Positions 5,997 through 12,020 of a stretch of 12,020 bases of DNA are shown here, piece by piece; positions within the stretch are counted from its first letter, which is position 1; each line of letters begins with the position of its first letter. The position numbers and the translations under genes were made by a program. The stretch is from an uncultured Collinsella sp. (GTDB taxonomy: Bacteria > Actinomycetota > Coriobacteriia > Coriobacteriales > Coriobacteriaceae). A model generated the notes under the pieces. That model ran no database searches, had not been told where the DNA came from, and saw only the letters and a list, made by a program, of their open reading frames with translations. The stretch is taken from the NCBI GenBank assembly GCA_902496375.1, contig CABVAS010000030.1:1-12020 (forward strand). The letters run 5' to 3'.

Positions 5997-6325
5997 TCAG
6001 TCACCGCCCTAACCTCTGAGCTACTAATGACGTGTGATCACGGTTAAGACTGTACAAGAGCGAATTGCCGCGTTTAACTGTGGTTATGTAGTGCAGCAGT
6101 GGCAAAACTGCTTGACGGCGCGGGACTTCCATTTTGCTTTGCGACTGCTTGGACGGCCAAATTGCTCATTTGCTGACTTATAGCAATGCCCCAACGGCAC
6201 CGTCGCGTTCGCAAACAGCCGCGGCCAACAGCAAGAACATCAGCAATTCCGTCGGCATGCATCGGACGTCCGCCGCTGGGATATCCTTGGAGCACATGCA
6301 CCGCAAGCCGCACAAAGGAGCCGCC
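5997..6325. other. Gene-poor stretch upstream of the DUF5710 gene
   Basis: No gene is supported here. A frame open on + from 6134 joins the DUF5710 gene but its first 64 codons lack a ribosome binding site and look non-coding. A weak inverted repeat (ATTGCT at 6161-6166, AGCAAT at 6182-6187) is the only structure noticed; no well-spaced promoter was found. Confidence 0.4.
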
Positions 6326-7024
6326 ATGCGCACCGAGCTCGATGTTCCCTTTTCGCACAAAGACCAGGCCAAGGCCCTGGGCGCCAAGTGGGACCGGGTC
6401 AAGAAGATCTGGTACGTGCCCGATGGCGTCAACCCCGAGCCCTTTGCCGCGTGGCTGCCCGGCGTGGATCGTTCCGACCCCAGCGCGCCCTACATCTATC
6501 TGGTGCTTGGCAAGCGCGAATGTTGGAAGTGCCACGAGCAGACGACGGTCGCGGCCTTTGGCATTCCGTATCGGTTGGCCGAGGACTCGGGCAGCAAGGC
6601 CGCGCCCGGCGCTGCGCCCGCCATGGACGACGCGGGCCACATCGCGATCGACACCGCCCGCGCCAACGCCATAGCCATCGTTCCCGCGCTGGGCTGCGTG
6701 CCGGCCGAGATCCGCGACTACCTGCGCGAGCGCTGCGGCTACAAGCCCGTAACGTCGCGCACCACCAAAACCGTATCGCTCGCCAGCACCTGCACCGCCT
6801 GTGGCGCGCTGCAAGGCAGCCATTACCTGTTCGAGGAGCCCATGTCGCCGTTTGCGCTCACGGCTATCAACAAGCTGCCCGCGCTGGAGTTCGTGCGCGT
6901 GGAAGTCGCCGGCGTCTTTGGCATCCACGCCAGACAGGGCAACTTTGACCAGGCACTTTTTACCTGGGCACGCGACCACCACACCCAGTTCCACAAGCCC
7001 CTGTGCGAGGGGATCTACCTGTAA
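6326..7024 (+). CDS. DUF5710-domain protein with two CxxC pairs
   Basis: The N terminus (1-45: LDVPFSHKDQAKALGAKWD, then KIWYVPDGVNPEPFAAWLP) is the DUF5710 module, a short domain common in plasmid primases and element-encoded proteins and thought to bind nucleic acid or a partner. It is followed by CWKC at 66-69 and CTAC at 156-159, four cysteines able to form one zinc ribbon or two half-sites; the region between them may be an inserted helical domain. ATG at 6326 is the start because AAAGGAG (6314-6320) sits 5 bases ahead; longer upstream frame has no such signal. Product 232 residues. It lies alone between a mobile-element remnant and the restriction gene, converging on the latter. Function unknown; cytoplasmic. 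Confidence 0.75.
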   Translation: MRTELDVPFSHKDQAKALGAKWDRVKKIWYVPDGVNPEPFAAWLPGVDRSDPSAPYIYLVLGKRECWKCHEQTTVAAFGIPYRLAEDSGSKAAPGAAPAMDDAGHIAIDTARANAIAIVPALGCVPAEIRDYLRERCGYKPVTSRTTKTVSLASTCTACGALQGSHYLFEEPMSPFALTAINKLPALEFVRVEVAGVFGIHARQGNFDQALFTWARDHHTQFHKPLCEGIYL

Positions 7025-7095
7025 GATATCTTAGGTACCGGCGAGCGCTCCTGGCGGCAAGGTATCGCCCAAAGGCAGAAGCACCCGACAGACAA

Positions 7096-7179
7096 TTAGG
7101 TGTCCGCATCGTCATACACGACATCGATACCACAGCCGTGACAGCGTCCGGGGCGCACCAGCATGTGAAGACGGTCTTG
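7096..7179 (-). other. Short in-frame extension past the restriction-gene stop, with a CxxC motif
   Basis: Right after the TAA of the Sau3AI-like gene the same frame stays open for 27 codons to another TAA at 7098-7096. The translated tail reads RPGRCHGCGIDVVYDDADT near its end, which looks coding-like and holds a CHGC pair. An ATG at 7164 has no ribosome binding site. It may be the 3' end of a lost neighbouring gene, or chance. Confidence 0.25.
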
Positions 7180-8685
7180 TTACAGTCCCAAAATATGCTC
7201 CAAATAGCCCTTGTTAAACCAGAACGATTGCCTGGTCATCCAACGTCCGTCGGGCAACTCGTAGGCGTTCCTCGCAATATCGCCGATTTCGGTTCCGTCG
7301 GCGAATCTGTACGCAGCTTTTGAGGTATGCGGGCGGACGTGAACGATCGGGTTGTCTGCCATACCGGGCAGGTTGTTGGTCACTTTGAGCTTTCCGCTTG
7401 CATCCCGATACGGATTGAGCTCAACGCCCTCGCGAATGACCTTTCGTGTCTCATCCCAACAAGCCTTTGCGGGGCCTTCGATTTCGTTTGCCGGCATTGC
7501 CCAGAATAGGCAGCGGTCAAGGCGCCACTCCCCCTCGTGGTCCTCACGGAACACGACAAAGAAGAAACGACTGGTCTCAAGGCGCGCACGGAAGGAAGAC
7601 GTTTCCCAATCCTCATTGATTAGCTGCTTAAACTCAAACGGAGGGAAGGACATTGCTTGCTCGATGTGCCCCCTCTTATTAACGCGACAAGCGCGGACGT
7701 TAATCCCAGCCTTAACGAACTCCTCGGCAGCATTGTTTTTTATGCCGAGCATGCGATAAACGAGTGTCGTCCATTGCGCCTTGTTTCCTGTGTATTCCAA
7801 GCCGTACTGCTCCGCAATCTGGCGATCAGTTTCGCCATAGTGTTGCTCGATCAGTCCAGTTACGTAGCTTTCGAAATCAATGGACTCGTCGTCGCCTCGA
7901 ACGATGCTCTCGCCGATACGCGGGGCACCGAGAACATAGGCGTGAAGCACATAGTCCATGTACGAGCGTTTGAGAGAAAAGGCGCGACGCTTCGCGCGAC
8001 GGCGTTCGATCTCGCCCGTATCGGTATTGAAGTACTCGTAGTACTGGTCGACCCACATTGTCGCTTCGGTTGCGCCCTTTGTGCAGGCGCCCAAGTAGGT
8101 GGTCATGCCCTCCGACAGCTCGTCTGCGCGACCATCCTGAATGTACGAAATGATTTTCTCGTAGTCGGCGCGAATGATCTTCATATCCTCTTCGGGCAGA
8201 CGAACCATGACTGCACGCTCAATGCGCTGGTCGTATTTGTCGATGGAGCGGTCACGGCCGTAATAAATCAGCAGGATATTGCTGAGCTTGGTCTTGAGAT
8301 GCGAGCTGTCGTAGTCGAGCGAAACGGGACGGTCGTAGGGAATCATCGTCAAGACAAGACGTTCACCGGCAGATTTACGACCGTCTTTAAGTACGTCAAA
8401 ACACGTTGCCTTGAGCTCGACACCCGCCTCGGGAAAGTCCGGCCGGTCGTCGCTGTTGGCCTTGTAGCCAAAGTAACGCTCCTCAATCAGGGTTCCCATA
8501 CCGCCCTTGTACTTCTTGGATCCAAAGTCCTTAGGCGCGCTCTCCCCCTCCGGCGCAATGCCAAGCTCCAGAATGTCGCGAAACGTCATCCCGTCGAGAT
8601 TGGCAGCATACCGCTCGATGCTAGAGGGGTCAGAAAAATCAGTATCGTCAAGCATGCGCTTGAAATCGAGATGCTTCTTGGACAT
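7180..8685 (-). CDS. Sau3AI-like type II restriction endonuclease (MutH fold), expected to cut GATC
   Basis: The 501-residue product matches the Sau3AI family in size (Sau3AI about 490) and design: an N-terminal MutH-like catalytic domain and a C-terminal MutH-like domain used for allosteric DNA binding. In the catalytic domain GGMGTLIEERYFGY (61-74) precedes DFPEAGVELKAT (83-94). E69, D83, E90 and K92 have the same spacing as MutH E56, D70, E77 and K79, so the metal site appears intact. The C-terminal half has MSFPPFEFKQLINEDW (345-360), typical of the second domain. ATG at 8685 is chosen over upstream in-frame starts because AGAGGA lies 6 bases before it. It is divergent from its methyltransferase. 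Specificity is inferred from family; methylated GATC should be resistant. Confidence 0.9.
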   Translation of the reverse strand: MSKKHLDFKRMLDDTDFSDPSSIERYAANLDGMTFRDILELGIAPEGESAPKDFGSKKYKGGMGTLIEERYFGYKANSDDRPDFPEAGVELKATCFDVLKDGRKSAGERLVLTMIPYDRPVSLDYDSSHLKTKLSNILLIYYGRDRSIDKYDQRIERAVMVRLPEEDMKIIRADYEKIISYIQDGRADELSEGMTTYLGACTKGATEATMWVDQYYEYFNTDTGEIERRRAKRRAFSLKRSYMDYVLHAYVLGAPRIGESIVRGDDESIDFESYVTGLIEQHYGETDRQIAEQYGLEYTGNKAQWTTLVYRMLGIKNNAAEEFVKAGINVRACRVNKRGHIEQAMSFPPFEFKQLINEDWETSSFRARLETSRFFFVVFREDHEGEWRLDRCLFWAMPANEIEGPAKACWDETRKVIREGVELNPYRDASGKLKVTNNLPGMADNPIVHVRPHTSKAAYRFADGTEIGDIARNAYELPDGRWMTRQSFWFNKGYLEHILGL

Positions 8686-8834
8686 GGCAAATCCTCTCGA
8701 AATAAGACATGATCTAATACGTATGCTACTGTAAATTCGGGTTATACCGTGAAGATCCCCTAAGGGATCTTCCATTTGCAACCCGATTTCTGTACCCTTG
8801 ATCTTTGCATTTGCAGCGATTTGGGGGAGTGAGT
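8686..8834. promoter_or_regulatory. Divergent promoter region of the restriction-modification pair
   Basis: This 149-base region must drive both genes. It contains four GATC sites (8711, 8754, 8766, 8800), where fewer than one would be expected by chance, so the system's own target is concentrated in its control region. Ribosome binding sites are clear at both edges (AGAGGA on - at 8697-8692; GGGGGAG on + at 8823-8829). No consensus -35/-10 pair is convincing on either strand. Confidence 0.7.
8737..8786. repeat. Nested 50-bp dyad with two GATC sites
   Basis: An inner inverted repeat GAAGATCCC (8751-8759) / GGGATCTTC (8764-8772) with a 4-base CTAA loop is enclosed by an outer one, TCGGGTT (8737-8743) / AACCCGA (8780-8786). 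Both share the same centre (8761.5) and are separated by 7 unpaired bases on each side. It may be an operator for a dimeric protein or a structured leader. No separate controller gene is present. Confidence 0.8.
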
Positions 8835-10097
8835 ATGTCAGAGGTCAAAATCGCCGAGCTTTTTGCTGGCGTCGGCGGATTTCGTTTGGGCCTCGAAGGC
8901 TATGCTGACCCTCGTTATCCAGATTTCTACATGAAGCCCGCCGGACCCTTTCGCACCATTTGGGCCAATCAGTGGGAACCGCCCGGAACCAAGGCTCGTC
9001 AGTTCGCGGCACGCTGCTATATGGACCGCTTTGGCGAGGATTCCGTAGTCAACGAAGATATCAATAAAGTCCTGGAACAGGCTGAAGCCGGAGAGGTTGA
9101 AATCCCCGACGTCCAGATGGTTGTCGGCGGCTTCCCTTGCCAGGATTACTCCGTCGCTCGCCCGCTTAACCAGGCACATGGCATCGAGGGCAAGAAGGGT
9201 GTCCTTTGGTGGGACATCTACCACTTCCTCGAGATGAAGAAGCCGCGCTTCGGTCTCTTTGAGAATGTCGATCGTCTGCTCAAGTCGCCCGCGTCTCAGC
9301 GCGGTCGCGACTTCGCCATCATCCTAAGCTGCCTTGCCGACCTCGATTACACGGTCGAATGGCGCGTGGTCAACTCCGCGGAATATGGTTTTCCCCAGCG
9401 CCGCAAGCGCGTTTATATCTTCTGCGAGAAGAACGCCGGCAAGGTCGATCTCGTTGACCGCATGCACAACGGTGTCATGGCGAAGGCCTTCCCCGCCATC
9501 TACCCTGACGAAATGGCCGAGCTCGATGTCCTGCCCGATCCTTACGAGAACTCGACTCGTTTTGGCGTTGGTCAAAAGACATCTCAGTTCAAGAATGCCG
9601 GTGTCATGCAGGGCTGCCATGTTTTGACCTGCGACTTCGTTGAGGATTATCACGGCGAGCGCCGTGTGCTTGGCGATGTACTTGTTAATGAGGAGTATGT
9701 TCCGGAGCAGTTCTACATCTCCGGCGAGAAGCTTCCCGACTGGCGCTACCTCAAGGGCAGCAAGCGCGAAGAACGCACCAACAAAAAGACGGGCTTTACG
9801 TACACGTATTCCGAGGGTGCCATGAGTTTCCCGGATGCCACCGACAAACCGAGCCGCACCATCCTCACGGGCGAAGGCGGCACGGGCGCCAGCCGATTTA
9901 AGCATGTTATCGAGTGCCCCGACGGCCGTTTCCGCCGCCTCGTTCCCGACGAGCTCGATCAGCTCCAAGGATTCCCCAAGGGCTGGACGGATACTGGTAT
10001 GACCGACGGCCATCGAGCTTTCTGCATGGGCAACGCGCTCGTCACCGGCGTGCCCCATCGCATTGGCGAAGCTATGGTCGAAGTGTACGGCCTCTAA
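8835..10097 (+). CDS. DNA (cytosine-5-)-methyltransferase, M.Sau3AI-like (GATm5C)
   Basis: This 420-residue enzyme methylates cytosine C5 and is the cognate protector of the divergent Sau3AI-like nuclease. Motifs in order: I AELFAGVGGFRLGLEG (7-22), IV GGFPCQDYS (98-106, catalytic C102), VI FENVDRLLKSP (142-152), VIII PQRRKRVYIF (187-196), a long target recognition region at about 215-365 ending with SRTILTGEGG (340-349), IX-like RRLVPDELDQLQGFP (367-381) and X GNALVTGVPHRIGEAM (399-414). M.Sau3AI is about 412 residues, so length fits. ATG at 8835 follows GGGGGAG at 8823-8829; an upstream in-frame start lacks such a signal. The recognition sequence GATC is inferred from the partner. Codon use is GC-rich, as in the nuclease, unlike the DUF262-HEPN genes. 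Confidence 0.93.
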   Translation: MSEVKIAELFAGVGGFRLGLEGYADPRYPDFYMKPAGPFRTIWANQWEPPGTKARQFAARCYMDRFGEDSVVNEDINKVLEQAEAGEVEIPDVQMVVGGFPCQDYSVARPLNQAHGIEGKKGVLWWDIYHFLEMKKPRFGLFENVDRLLKSPASQRGRDFAIILSCLADLDYTVEWRVVNSAEYGFPQRRKRVYIFCEKNAGKVDLVDRMHNGVMAKAFPAIYPDEMAELDVLPDPYENSTRFGVGQKTSQFKNAGVMQGCHVLTCDFVEDYHGERRVLGDVLVNEEYVPEQFYISGEKLPDWRYLKGSKREERTNKKTGFTYTYSEGAMSFPDATDKPSRTILTGEGGTGASRFKHVIECPDGRFRRLVPDELDQLQGFPKGWTDTGMTDGHRAFCMGNALVTGVPHRIGEAMVEVYGL

Positions 10098-10109
10098 GGC
10101 AAGCAATCC

Positions 10110-10143
10110 GGAGCCGGCAGTTCACGCTGTCGACTCCATTTTT
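10110..10143 (+). terminator. Rho-independent terminator after the M.Sau3AI-like gene
   Basis: GGAGCCGGCAG (10110-10120) pairs with CTGTCGACTCC (10127-10137) through nine Watson-Crick pairs, one G-T wobble and one C-A mismatch, with a 6-base loop TTCACG. It is followed by ATTTTT. It starts 12 bases after the TAA stop, ending the methyltransferase transcript. Confidence 0.75.
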
Positions 10144-10159
10144 CCACCCCACTTCCCTG

Positions 10160-10165
10160 TATACT
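10160..10165 (+). promoter_or_regulatory. Candidate -10 box of the 163-aa gene
   Basis: TATACT at 10160-10165 lies 58 bases before the downstream ATG and past the terminator. No good -35 box is found 16-18 bases upstream, so this is tentative. Confidence 0.3.
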
Positions 10166-10222
10166 GATGTAGCACGTGTTTCATCCGGGCTTGTTGGGCC
10201 GGGTCGTTCATGGGAGGGTCTT

Positions 10223-10714
10223 ATGGCTGCCTCGAATCCGCCTAAGGGGAGCGTTTCTTCTTCGTCCATCAAGCCGGTTACGCGCAAGGCCGTGCGTTGC
10301 CAGCGCGAGGTCGCTTGGCTTGTCACGCAGGCGGCGGGCAGGCTTGTGGCGACCACTCAGGACGTCAATGCGCCTACGCCGAGCTTTGTGTTAGCGGCGG
10401 CGCTGGATTTTGTGCGCCAATTGGAGCTTGCCGCGCAGGATGCCAACGGCCACCTCGACTACCAGAACGTTATGGCGCCCGACCTGCAAACGTTCTGTCA
10501 CATGGCCAAGTTGCCTGCCGCGCCCAATGCGCTTTCGGACGCAGGCTACATGTTTACGCTCTCGGGCGCGGACCTTATCCGCGACATCTATGCATACTGC
10601 AGCGAGCTCGCCGAGCGCAGCGTCTTTGGCACGGCTGAAGTCAAACCGGGAAATGTCATCAAGCTGGTTCTTAGGCTGTTCTTGATAGACGGGTTCGGGG
10701 CCATGCCGGCGTAA
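10223..10714 (+). CDS. Conserved-looking helical protein of unknown function (163 aa)
   Basis: I do not recognise this family. ATG at 10223 has GGGAGGG at 10212-10218 four bases upstream, and codon use is coding-like through to the TAA. After a polar, serine-rich N-terminal tail of about 20 residues the protein appears mainly alpha-helical (for example REVAWLVTQAAGRLVATTQ, 28-46, and FVLAAALDFVRQLELAAQDA, 55-74), with no signal peptide, no membrane segment and no catalytic motif. It contains only three cysteines, scattered (26, 92, 126). It stands alone after the methyltransferase terminator, with its own candidate promoter, and converges with the ATP-binding gene. It may be unrelated to defence. 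Confidence 0.65.
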   Translation: MAASNPPKGSVSSSSIKPVTRKAVRCQREVAWLVTQAAGRLVATTQDVNAPTPSFVLAAALDFVRQLELAAQDANGHLDYQNVMAPDLQTFCHMAKLPAAPNALSDAGYMFTLSGADLIRDIYAYCSELAERSVFGTAEVKPGNVIKLVLRLFLIDGFGAMPA

Positions 10715-10814
10715 GCCGAGTCTTGAGCATCACCGTCGACTGGGCAACAACCGCTTTACCTTAATGGACGCCAATCGAGGGTCGATTATTGGGTCGCCTC
10801 GTCCACTAACGCAT
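10715..10814. other. Convergent intergenic gap
   Basis: Only a small hairpin is seen, AATCGA (10773-10778) with TCGATT (10782-10787) around GGG. It has no T run on either side, so it is at best a weak bidirectional terminator. Confidence 0.3.
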
Positions 10815-12020
10815 TTATTCCACGCGCTCTGACAGTCGATACTTGCGGTTGCGGCTCGTCGCCGGCGCCGTGGGCTCAAGCTCGCCTTGAGCAATGAGCG
10901 CGTTGACGCGCGACCTTACCTGGGAAATTGTAAGCCCCGTACGTTCTGCCAGCTCACGCGTCCCCAGCTCGCCGTAGTGTTTGAGTGCCGTCACAATTAA
11001 GCCCCCGCCATGATCGACCGGCTCGATCTTTGAACGGTAAAGTACGACCTTGAACCGATCGAACCCCGGGCAGAACAGGGGCTCGGCCAGACCATGCGCG
11101 CGCATGGCATCGATCATCATCGGGATGCCCGAGCCATTGCCCTCAGCCGGCGAACCTGCGCCATCCGGCAGCGGGACAATCGACATGAGCTTCACAAGCG
11201 TCGCGTTACGGCATCGGGAGCTGCCGTCAAACAAGTTCTCGCGAGTCTTTCCCCCGTAAAGGCCGCCAGGATTCGTCACCTCGACACGATCATCAAAGAC
11301 GTCGACGGCAATCGATTGTCCACAGAGCCGATCCCCGTATTCTCGATGGATTACGGCGTTGGCGATTGCTTCGCGCAGAACCTCCTCGGGAATCTCAAGC
11401 GAGTCGACACGCGAGACGCCTTGGACGATCGAGGTTCGCCGCAAATTCTTGGCGACGGCTGCGACGGCATCCGAGATCATCTCGCCCAACGTTCCCTCAC
11501 AGATTGTGCGGTCCATGAACCTTAGTGGCCCCGCAGCTCCCTTTTGAGTTCCCACGTGGACAGCCACATCAATGAAGAGCTTGGGATAGAACTGCTGAGG
11601 GTAAACGCCCGCGGCAAGGAGGCCGGCCTTGGTAACATTGCCCTGGAAGTCGAGGAAATTCAGACGCTCCATCTTTGTCTTCTTGTCCGCCGCACCGCGC
11701 ATCGCTCGAGGCGTCAACGAATAGGCACGCTCTATCGTGCGGTCGACCAGCGACTCGTCGAGATCGCCCACACTCGTGCCGGGCACCGCATCGCGATCGC
11801 TAGGACTCGTCCGTTCGTATGACGACAGTGCCAAAACCTCGGTCGACGAAAGCGGGACATCTTTGTCATCGATGCGTTTGTAGCTGCCACCTTGAGCGCC
11901 CCGCTCTATGACATAGCAAGGCTTGCTCGACGGGTCGAGCTCCTCAATCGTGATAACGAGAACAACGGTCCCCCGAAGCCCCACGCGCTCAATGGTGTAT
12001 TTGGGCGGATTGGCCAGCTT
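10815..12020 (-). CDS. AlbA_2 / RecG-like ATP-binding protein with C-terminal winged helix (5' end outside window)
   Basis: The minus frame is open from the window edge for 401 codons to the stop at 10815. The first visible residues (NPPKYTIERVGLRG, then KPCYVIERG and GSYKRI) are the end of an AlbA_2 (Schlafen-like, divergent AAA-4) domain. The centre has a GHKL-type ATP-binding half-site of the HATPase_c_4 kind: EEVLREAIANAVIHREYGD (212-230), VTNPGGL (248-254) and GNGSGIPMM (294-302). The C terminus (about 340-398) is a winged helix, with TRELAERTGLTISQVRSRVN as its recognition part. This architecture is common in proteins labelled ATP-dependent helicase RecG-like or transcriptional regulator, though they are not helicases. 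A GTG at 11984 is an internal codon, not the start. Role unknown; possibly a DNA-binding regulator. Numbering counts from the window edge. Confidence 0.85.
   Translation of the reverse strand, partial: KLANPPKYTIERVGLRGTVVLVITIEELDPSSKPCYVIERGAQGGSYKRIDDKDVPLSSTEVLALSSYERTSPSDRDAVPGTSVGDLDESLVDRTIERAYSLTPRAMRGAADKKTKMERLNFLDFQGNVTKAGLLAAGVYPQQFYPKLFIDVAVHVGTQKGAAGPLRFMDRTICEGTLGEMISDAVAAVAKNLRRTSIVQGVSRVDSLEIPEEVLREAIANAVIHREYGDRLCGQSIAVDVFDDRVEVTNPGGLYGGKTRENLFDGSSRCRNATLVKLMSIVPLPDGAGSPAEGNGSGIPMMIDAMRAHGLAEPLFCPGFDRFKVVLYRSKIEPVDHGGGLIVTALKHYGELGTRELAERTGLTISQVRSRVNALIAQGELEPTAPATSRNRKYRLSERVE

Noticed and set aside
5994..6028. tRNA-like D-arm on the minus strand (TAGCTCAGAGGTTAGGGC)
   Set aside because: The D-arm pattern is striking, but no matching anticodon stem, T arm or acceptor stem follows, so no cloverleaf can be drawn. 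It is at most a tRNA fragment.
6074..6994. Long open frame of 306 codons on the minus strand
   Set aside because: It lies opposite the DUF5710 gene in GC-rich DNA. It has no ribosome binding site and no recognisable domain, while the plus frame has both.
7657..8712. Open frame of 351 codons on the plus strand
   Set aside because: It is antisense to the Sau3AI-like nuclease, whose motifs are unambiguous. It is a mirror effect of codon bias.
8805..8834. Upstream in-frame start for the M.Sau3AI-like gene
   Set aside because: The added ten residues precede the strong GGGGGAG signal and do not match the compact start usual just before motif I.
9324..10106. Open frame of 260 codons on the minus strand
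   Set aside because: It is antisense to the M.Sau3AI-like gene and has no motif or ribosome binding site.
1..12020. CRISPR array, rRNA or phage structural genes
   Set aside because: No regularly spaced repeats, rRNA sequence or virion gene motifs were seen on either strand.

Overview
The sequence looks like a chromosomal accessory region from a moderately high-GC bacterium, most likely an actinobacterium of the Coriobacteriia (Collinsella-like). That placement is an inference from the GC-rich codon use, strong GGAG-type ribosome binding sites and the general style of the genes; no taxonomic marker gene is present. Only a tRNA-Val gene is an obvious chromosomal anchor. The 2118-3988 genes are visibly less GC-rich than their surroundings, which suggests transfer.

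Layout. 1-749 (-) is the N-terminal part of an EamA-type drug/metabolite transporter. 981-1155 holds a tRNA-Val(GAC) gene with a clear promoter and a hairpin terminator. 1171-1582 holds a tandem 11-bp repeat and the truncated right end of an IS21-family element (istB remnant plus terminal repeats). 1583-2117 holds no intact gene, only a possible decayed short minus-strand gene and a bulged inverted repeat (1993-2028). 2118-5061 is a compact three-gene locus: a DUF262 protein and a HEPN protein in tandem on +, then a DNA cytosine-5 methyltransferase converging from - and sharing a CTAG stop with the HEPN gene. 5155-5895 (-) has remnants of a small mobile element (HTH/excisionase-like protein, a 56-aa ORF, a PriCT-2-like primase fragment). 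6326-7024 (+) is a DUF5710 protein with two CxxC pairs. 7180-8685 (-) and 8835-10097 (+) form a divergent Sau3AI-like restriction-modification pair. Downstream are a 163-aa protein of unknown function (10223-10714, +) and the C-terminal 401 residues of an AlbA_2/RecG-like ATP-binding transcriptional-regulator-type protein (10815-12020, -).

How the genes work together. The window is a small defence island downstream of a tRNA integration hotspot. It has two independent systems, each with its own m5C methyltransferase. The Sau3AI-like pair should cut unmethylated GATC and protect it as GATm5C. The other locus lacks a recognisable DNA endonuclease: its presumed effector parts are a DUF262 (GmrS/SspE-like N-terminal fold) protein and a HEPN protein with an intact RNDLAH ribonuclease-type motif. 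This makes it the most interesting candidate: a methylation-linked system whose output may be RNA cleavage rather than DNA restriction. The divergent promoter region of the Sau3AI-like pair carries four GATC sites, two of them inside a 50-bp nested dyad, suggesting methylation-dependent self-regulation.
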